Shown here in pieces: positions 59,066-64,000 of a DNA stretch of 64,000 nt. Each line of letters opens with the position of its first letter. Positions within the stretch are counted from its first letter, which is position 1. The translations under genes and the position numbers were made by a program. The notes under the pieces are model-generated. The model ran no database searches. It saw only the letters and a program-made list of their open reading frames with translations, and was not told the DNA's origin. The stretch comes from Chryseobacterium cheonjiense. GTDB taxonomy: Bacteria > Bacteroidota > Bacteroidia > Flavobacteriales > Weeksellaceae. Location: the NCBI RefSeq assembly GCF_012927265.1, contig NZ_JABBGF010000002.1, positions 682,001-746,000 of the forward strand. Direction: 5' to 3'.

Positions 59066-60340
59066 TTAATAATATGTGTTTAGAAACCAGAAAAATTCTG
59101 TCATTCTCAAGTAATTATTTGTTGCAAGGTATACAAGTAAAACGCTTATAACAACCGTTAAAAAAGATAACATTTTCGGAGCATCTCTATAACAATAAAA
59201 AAGCCATCCCAGCAATAAAGGATATATAAAAACAAAATGCCCGCCGTAAATATACGAGGTATGCAGTCCGAATCTCATGATGCAGTGAATGATTATATCA
59301 AATAAAAATGAAATCATGAGTACCTGTACCAGCTTGTTTTTAAAATTTTTGTAATAACTCCAAATAATAAGAATCAACAAGGCAATAATAAAAAGGTAAG
59401 GAATCCATGATGAATAAACAGTCATTACCAAACCTTTATAATGATATCCCATCATATTGTGCTTGTCCCGGATTATGAAATCTGAAAATAAAATATTTCC
59501 ACCAAAAAAATAAGAAAGAATCATATCCCAGGTCGGCGTAGAATTGACATTGGAGAATTTTTCATATTGCTCGTTGGTCTTACTGAAGATATTCTCGTAC
59601 TTAAAATCAATTCGGTTCAGGTACAATAAAACAAAACAAATAATGGTAAATGCCCCTCTGAAAGCAGCATTTCCAAGTTTTTTCCAGCTTTTGAAAAGTC
59701 CTTTTTCAAACGCAACAGGAATAAAAACTTTAGCAATATTAGTGACTGTTAAACCTCCAATTGTAATTCCTGAAAAAGCCAGCGCCAAAGCTGGAATTTT
59801 TTCCTCCTTTTTAAGTTTTATAGCAGCATAATGATTGAATAAAGTCAGTAAAAAAAGTGTATAGGTAAAGTTTTCGGGAGTGAAAGAAAGCAGGATTGTT
59901 GTTGAAAAAGCTCCGAAAAATAAAACCAGCAAAAGACTAAGGATTAAAGGAAGTCTTATGATGTTTTTCAGGTATTTGAAAACCTGAAGCACACTCAGAC
60001 TTACGGCAATATTACTGAACCAGGCAAGTATAAACCGGAAATCTCCATTCATTTTGCCATCTGAGAAAAGCAGTGCCAGCTCGCGGATCCAATTGAAAAA
60101 GTAATAGGACAGGGGATGTCTTTCGAAACTTCCGCCAGTCATTACGATGGATTTGTTATCAAAGCTGAAATAAGCATCCCATGGAATTCTGGAGTCGAAA
60201 ATAATCTTATAGTGTATTGCAATAAAAGATCCTAAATACCCGTAAACGACCAGGAAAAATAGGAAAACCACCAGTTCAGTTCCTGAAGAACGGAATAGCA
60301 ATTTAAAAAAATGGATGAATTTTGTTTTGAATTTTGTCAC
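59066..60340 (-). CDS. DUF6080-type polytopic membrane protein
   Basis: A 424-residue protein with about ten hydrophobic segments (VVFLFFLVVYGYLGSFIAIH; ILSLLLVLFFGAFSTTILLS; YLFIIALLILIIWSY). The extracytoplasmic loop after the first helix carries SRIPWDAYFSFDN and GGSFERHPLSYYFF. This layout, Asp/Arg near the first loop, is like lipid-linked-sugar GT-C glycosyltransferases and fits DUF6080. No clear catalytic motif. Single gene. Confidence 0.6.
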   Translation of the reverse strand: MTKFKTKFIHFFKLLFRSSGTELVVFLFFLVVYGYLGSFIAIHYKIIFDSRIPWDAYFSFDNKSIVMTGGSFERHPLSYYFFNWIRELALLFSDGKMNGDFRFILAWFSNIAVSLSVLQVFKYLKNIIRLPLILSLLLVLFFGAFSTTILLSFTPENFTYTLFLLTLFNHYAAIKLKKEEKIPALALAFSGITIGGLTVTNIAKVFIPVAFEKGLFKSWKKLGNAAFRGAFTIICFVLLYLNRIDFKYENIFSKTNEQYEKFSNVNSTPTWDMILSYFFGGNILFSDFIIRDKHNMMGYHYKGLVMTVYSSWIPYLFIIALLILIIWSYYKNFKNKLVQVLMISFLFDIIIHCIMRFGLHTSYIYGGHFVFIYPLLLGWLFYCYRDAPKMLSFLTVVISVLLVYLATNNYLRMTEFFWFLNTYY

Positions 60341-60368
60341 TGGCTAAACTTTCTGCAAAAGTAAATAA

Positions 60369-60393
60369 AAAACTCACCATATTGGTGAGTTTA
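60369..60393 (-). terminator. Terminator of the second T9SS cargo gene
   Basis: AAACTCACC (60370-60378) pairs exactly with GGTGAGTTT (60384-60392); the minus strand continues TTTT. It is 22 bases after the stop codon. Confidence 0.85.
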
Positions 60394-60414
60394 TAGTGTG
60401 TTGAAATGAGTTAA

Positions 60415-61254
60415 TTATTCTTTTATTACCTTTTTAGCAACAGATGTTCCATCAATGAAATCGATAGCAACAAAATATGTTCCTTTTGGCAAATTGCTGA
60501 TATCTACCTTTTCAGTATTAAATTTAATAATTTGTTTTCCTAATACATCATAAATAGTGGATGATTTTATTTTTTTATCCCCTTGAATTGTAAATTCGCC
60601 TTTTGTTGGATTAGGATAAATATTAGCTTTTGGTCTTGCAGTAACCTCATCTGTTGCCAAAACAGATCCTAAAACTTGCACATCGTCAATGGAAACAGCA
60701 TCTGCATCAGCTCCGGTATATCGAAATCTTATTTGAACATTTGACTGTCCTATGTAAGTTGCTAAACTTTTCTGAACAAGAACTGTATTATATAAATCCG
60801 TGTCCGCGTTACTATCACCGTCATCAATAAATCCAGGCTCAGTATCTTCGGTCCAGATATTTGTCCACGTCGTTCCATTGGTTGATACTTGTGCCGTTAA
60901 ATTTCCGGCATTTTGATTAATCATATAAGACCATCCAACTTTTACATTGAATTTTAAAACCGGGTTGGAAGCAGTGGCCAAACTAAATGTTGGACTTGCT
61001 AAAATTGCTGTATTTGTAGAAGAAATCCAATCGACACAGGCAGATTTTGTTCCGGTTATTTTAAAAGTAGTTTCCAATGTTGAGCCACTTGTGAAATTTA
61101 CGTTTGTGAAATCCCACGCTCTTGTTGCATTAGTGTTTGATCTTGTCCATCCTGTCGGTGGGAAAGTGCTTCCTTCAAATGTTTCAGACAATATGGTCTG
61201 TGCATTTCCAATAATCCCTAATATTAGAGATGCTATAAGTAAAGTTTTTTTCAT
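60415..61254 (-). CDS. Choice-of-anchor-J domain protein with T9SS sorting domain
   Basis: A 279-residue secreted protein. Signal peptide MKKTLLIASLILGIIGNAQ. Residues 20-200 form a jelly-roll: ILSETFEGSTFPPTGWTRSN, then SPTFSLATASNPVLKFNVKV, VQIRFRYTGADADAVSIDDV, which matches the cleaved-adhesin/MAM-like 'choice of anchor J' domain. The last 70 residues (KANIYPNPTKGEFTIQG, YDVLGKQIIKFN, GTYFVAIDF, KKVIKE) form a type-A T9SS CTD. The protein should be exported to the surface, probably as an adhesin-like binding module. Confidence 0.85.
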   Translation of the reverse strand: MKKTLLIASLILGIIGNAQTILSETFEGSTFPPTGWTRSNTNATRAWDFTNVNFTSGSTLETTFKITGTKSACVDWISSTNTAILASPTFSLATASNPVLKFNVKVGWSYMINQNAGNLTAQVSTNGTTWTNIWTEDTEPGFIDDGDSNADTDLYNTVLVQKSLATYIGQSNVQIRFRYTGADADAVSIDDVQVLGSVLATDEVTARPKANIYPNPTKGEFTIQGDKKIKSSTIYDVLGKQIIKFNTEKVDISNLPKGTYFVAIDFIDGTSVAKKVIKE

Positions 61255-61323
61255 AAAATTTTTTTGTTAAGTTATTAAAAAATAATATATTAACGATATA
61301 TAATTTTATTTTTATAAAAAAAA

Positions 61324-62865
61324 TTACGAACTGCAAGAAAGCATCGAACATCCGGAAACATCATCATAACCAGATGGTCTTTTTGCTGAAAATTCGGGGT
61401 AAATGGTATGGTAAGGATTTTCAAGGGCGTGGAGTAATTTGTGCAGCATATCTGTTTTTCCTTCGTTGATTTCTTCAATGCACTGGTACAAAAGGTAATT
61501 TCTTAAAATGAATTTTGGGTTTGTCTTATGCATAATCTCAAGAGATTCTTCTCTTGAAATACCGTTTTTTTCCAATCTTGACTTATATTCTCTTATAAAA
61601 TCTGATAATCTGGAAATTTTTTCCTCACTTAAAAATGTATAAGAAACGTTTTCAAACTGTTGCCTTAGATCTTTCTGTTCATCATACTTTTCAAGTTCAT
61701 TAAAGAATAAAGTATAATCCATTTGAAGATCCTGCATCAGACTTTGCCAGTTGGTGAAGAATTTTTCATCATTATCCAATAACTGATCAAAACCGAATTT
61801 TTTACAAAGCATTTTATCATGAGACTCCCAGAAATAACTTCCATAATCATTTAATACATCTTCCAAAAATTTCTCATCTTTTATTAAAGGATGCAATGCA
61901 TTGGCTAGCTGCCATAGATTCCACTGTGAAACCTGCGCCTGTTTTCCGAAAGCATATCTTCGTCCGGGAAGATCGGTGGTATTGGGTGTGAAATTAAGAT
62001 TGTACTCATCCATCATGGAATAAGGACCGTAATCAATAGTGAGACCTAAAACCGACATGTTATCGGTGTTCATCACACCATGAACAAATCCTACACGGTA
62101 CCATTCTACCATCAGATCAGCGGTTCTGCGGCATATATTTTCAAAAAAATCTTTGTATTTCTGCTGTCCTTCCGCCTGGATTTCTTTAAAATAATTTTCA
62201 ATAGTAAAGTCGGCCAACTCCTTCAAGGTAGTATATTCCTGTTGGGCAGACATTAATTCGAAATGTCCGAAACGTAAAAAGCTTTCTGCTGTTCTGATAA
62301 CCACTGCACCTTTTTCATTTTGAGGATTTCCGTTATACATGATGTCTCTTACAACATCTTCTCCTGTAAATGCTAAGCTTAATGCTCGGGTTGTAGAAAT
62401 ATTGAGATTGTGCATCGCTTCACTCATCAGATATTCACGTAAAGAAGACCTCAATACGGCTCTTCCGTCTGCATGTCTGGAATAAGGAGTTGCTCCTGCG
62501 CCTTTCCATTGGATCTCATTTTTTTGTCCTGCTTCGTTGGTGATCTCTCCGGCAAGTATCGCCCTGCCATCGCCCAGCTGTCCGGCCCAGTTTCCAAACT
62601 GATGTCCTGCGTAAGTAGTAGAGTAGGTTTTCATGTCTTCAGGAAGGTTATTCCCAACTAAAAAGCTAAGATCCTTTTCTTCGAATTGACCCAAGCCGAT
62701 TTCTTCGGAAAGTTTTTCATTAAAAGCAATAAGTTTCGGATGATCGAAACCTGCTGGTTTTACAGTTGAAAATAAAACTTTCGGGGTATTTCTCTGCATG
62801 GTGTTGCCGGAAAAATCTCCCGGAAACTTTTTTATAAAGGGTTGATGGATGTTTTCAGTATTCAT
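61324..62865 (-). CDS. selO: SelO (YdiU) protein AMPylase
   Basis: A 513-residue pseudokinase-fold enzyme that transfers AMP to protein Ser, Thr or Tyr. Landmarks: YSTTYAGHQFGNWAGQLGDG and GRAILAGEI (about residues 80-105), QWKGAGATPYSRHADGRAVL (about 120), the catalytic FVHGVMNTDNMSVLGLTIDYGP (about 258-280; Asn and Asp bind Mg-ATP). The C-terminus DVSGCSMLSCSS ends with two cysteines where eukaryotic SelO has selenocysteine. Acts in redox stress in other organisms. 29 bases separate the start from the PBP terminator. Confidence 0.95.
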   Translation of the reverse strand: MNTENIHQPFIKKFPGDFSGNTMQRNTPKVLFSTVKPAGFDHPKLIAFNEKLSEEIGLGQFEEKDLSFLVGNNLPEDMKTYSTTYAGHQFGNWAGQLGDGRAILAGEITNEAGQKNEIQWKGAGATPYSRHADGRAVLRSSLREYLMSEAMHNLNISTTRALSLAFTGEDVVRDIMYNGNPQNEKGAVVIRTAESFLRFGHFELMSAQQEYTTLKELADFTIENYFKEIQAEGQQKYKDFFENICRRTADLMVEWYRVGFVHGVMNTDNMSVLGLTIDYGPYSMMDEYNLNFTPNTTDLPGRRYAFGKQAQVSQWNLWQLANALHPLIKDEKFLEDVLNDYGSYFWESHDKMLCKKFGFDQLLDNDEKFFTNWQSLMQDLQMDYTLFFNELEKYDEQKDLRQQFENVSYTFLSEEKISRLSDFIREYKSRLEKNGISREESLEIMHKTNPKFILRNYLLYQCIEEINEGKTDMLHKLLHALENPYHTIYPEFSAKRPSGYDDVSGCSMLSCSS

Positions 62866-62890
62866 AACTCAAAGGTATTAATTAAAAAAT

Positions 62891-62919
62891 AAAAGACCTT
62901 CCAAATCATTGAAAGGTCC
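62891..62919 (-). terminator. Terminator of the PBP gene
   Basis: GACCTTCC (62895-62902) pairs with GAAAGGTC (62911-62918) with one G-U-type wobble on the minus strand, followed by a T run. It is about 22 bases past the PBP stop. Confidence 0.8.
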
Positions 62920-62940
62920 TGTATATAACTAAAAGAGAAT

Positions 62941-64000
62941 TTATTTATTATTGAAGTCTATATCTTCACTGCTGTTAAGATTCTCGTTTACATTTTCTTC
63001 TTTTTTGCCCGGTGTTTTTGGTCCTGAAGGTTCTATCGGTTTTGGGTTTTTGATTTCGTCCAGGGTTTGTAGTCCGCCGTCGTCTCCATAACCGGATCCT
63101 AACCCTTTAAGGTTGGAACAGCCGTCTTTCCATTCGGAAGGTTTCACAAACTTATCGTCCGGAGAAACTCCGAGGCTTTTATCTGCCCATACTTTCTTCA
63201 TGAAAATAGCCCATATCGGAAGCGCCATTTTAGCTCCCTGCCCTTCACCGGTTCCGTAGAAGTGGGTAGCTCTGTCTTCCCAGCCAACCCAGGCACCTGT
63301 TGCCAGTTTCGGAACGATACCCATAAACCATCCATCTGAATTATTCTGGGTTGTACCGGTTTTACCTGCAATTTCTATATCTTTTGAAATTCCTTTTCTT
63401 CCCAATTCTCCGGAAGCGGTACCGTACTGCGCCACACCTTTCATTAATTCAATCATGGTATAAGCGTACAGCGGGTTCATTACTTCTTTAGGTTCCACAT
63501 TTACTTCCTTAATTACTCTTCCGTTGGCATCTTCAATTCTCCAGATCATCTCCGGTTTGTTGTAGTTACCATAGTTGGCAAAAGTACTGTAAGCTCCCAC
63601 CATCTCGTAGATTGTAATATCAGATGAACCTAATGCCATCGGAAGACTTGTGGAAATTTCCTCTGTTACCCCAAGATCTCTTGCGGTCTGAATAACACTT
63701 TGTGTAGTCGTCATTTCAGCAAGTCTTAATGCTACAGGGTTCTGAGAGTGTGCTAAAGCGTCTTTCAAAGTGAGCATTCCGCCTCTTCCCGGTACGTGGT
63801 AAGTTCCTTTGTTAAAACTTGCATTAGAAACCACGGAACAAGGAGTCATTCCCAGTTTCATAATTGCGGTAGCATATACGAAAGGCTTGAAGGTAGATCC
63901 TACCTGCCTTTTTCCTTGTTTGATATGATCATACTGGAAGTGCTGCCAGTCGATTCCTCCTACCCAGGCTTTTATTTCTCCTGTTCCTGGAACCATTGAC
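62941..64000 (-). CDS. Class A penicillin-binding protein, partial (transpeptidase part)
   Basis: The frame is open through the window end; 353 codons with the N-terminus missing. It is the transpeptidase half of a PBP1A-like enzyme: PGTGEIKAWVGGIDW at the edge, the active Ser in VGSTFKPFVYA (SxxK, about 33 residues in), SQN-type LAHSQNPVALRL (about 85) and KTGTT in EIAGKTGTTQNNSDGWFMG (about 210). The tail is Pro/Lys/Glu/Asn-rich (IEPSGPKTPGKKEENVNEN). The missing part should hold the membrane anchor and glycosyltransferase domain. It cross-links peptidoglycan. Confidence 0.93.
   Translation of the reverse strand, partial: SMVPGTGEIKAWVGGIDWQHFQYDHIKQGKRQVGSTFKPFVYATAIMKLGMTPCSVVSNASFNKGTYHVPGRGGMLTLKDALAHSQNPVALRLAEMTTTQSVIQTARDLGVTEEISTSLPMALGSSDITIYEMVGAYSTFANYGNYNKPEMIWRIEDANGRVIKEVNVEPKEVMNPLYAYTMIELMKGVAQYGTASGELGRKGISKDIEIAGKTGTTQNNSDGWFMGIVPKLATGAWVGWEDRATHFYGTGEGQGAKMALPIWAIFMKKVWADKSLGVSPDDKFVKPSEWKDGCSNLKGLGSGYGDDGGLQTLDEIKNPKPIEPSGPKTPGKKEENVNENLNSSEDIDFNNK

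Noticed and set aside
1..64000. CRISPR array, prophage, transposase or tRNA cluster
   Set aside because: No regularly spaced repeats, phage structural genes, DDE or serine recombinase motifs, or cloverleaf with a CCA-type end were seen by eye.

Overview
The window reads as chromosomal DNA of a flavobacterium, most like Chryseobacterium or a close Weeksellaceae relative. The basis is AT-rich intergenic DNA, promoters of the Bacteroidota type (TTG about 20 bases before TAnnTTTG), weak or absent Shine-Dalgarno sites, type IX secretion C-terminal sorting domains, and lineage families such as GLPGLI, DUF3078, DUF4919, DUF6080 and S46 dipeptidyl-peptidases. I see no tRNA, rRNA, CRISPR array, prophage or classical insertion sequence.

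Layout. 1-6.2 kb: an SpvB/RHS-type surface protein cut by the window edge, a lamin-tail-domain T9SS cargo protein, a TPR protein preceded by a probable small structured RNA, a DPP7-type peptidase and a META-domain lipoprotein. 6.2-15.6 kb: the most unusual part. It holds a broken membrane-protein gene, a two-gene unit (49-aa zinc-ribbon-like peptide and a PBCV-adaptor-like secreted protein), a tight five-gene operon built around an AAA+ ATPase and a membrane-hairpin protein, a NarL-type response regulator with a TPR-lipoprotein histidine kinase, a small Gly/Pro-rich protein, a region dense in inverted repeats, and a single-pass membrane protein. Three copies of the palindrome TTACGG-GWWT-CCGTAA lie upstream of three of these units. 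Each is exactly 25 bases from the TTTG of the -7 box, which marks a local regulon probably read by the two-component system.

15.6-35.9 kb: mostly housekeeping and envelope genes: metallophosphoesterase, HflX, two DUF4919 paralogues around a Na+/H+ antiporter, an AlkD-type protein, a lipoprotein/DUF operon, a Ca2+/H+ exchanger, truncated haemoglobin, a Kir channel overlapping a YkgJ protein, two small low-complexity secreted proteins, glutamate dehydrogenase, DprA, rhomboid and DUF3078. 36.0-41.1 kb: the iron-sulfur assembly operon sufA-sufB-sufC-sufD. A frameshifted four-helix-bundle gene sits between sufA and sufB, and a hairpin-ended, inverted-repeat-bounded GxxExxY element between sufB and sufC.

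41.3-49.7 kb: GLPGLI protein, zinc metallopeptidase, LTA-synthase-like sulfatase, RibH, a TPR protein, Apt and secreted proteins. 49.8-58.2 kb: the complete alternative complex III operon actABCDEF. 58.4-64 kb: a SPOR-like protein, a DUF6080 membrane protein, a second T9SS cargo protein, SelO and the transpeptidase half of a class A penicillin-binding protein running off the window.

Functional calls rest on motifs read by eye, with no database search. The regulon, the small RNA and the AAA operon as a functional unit are inferences.
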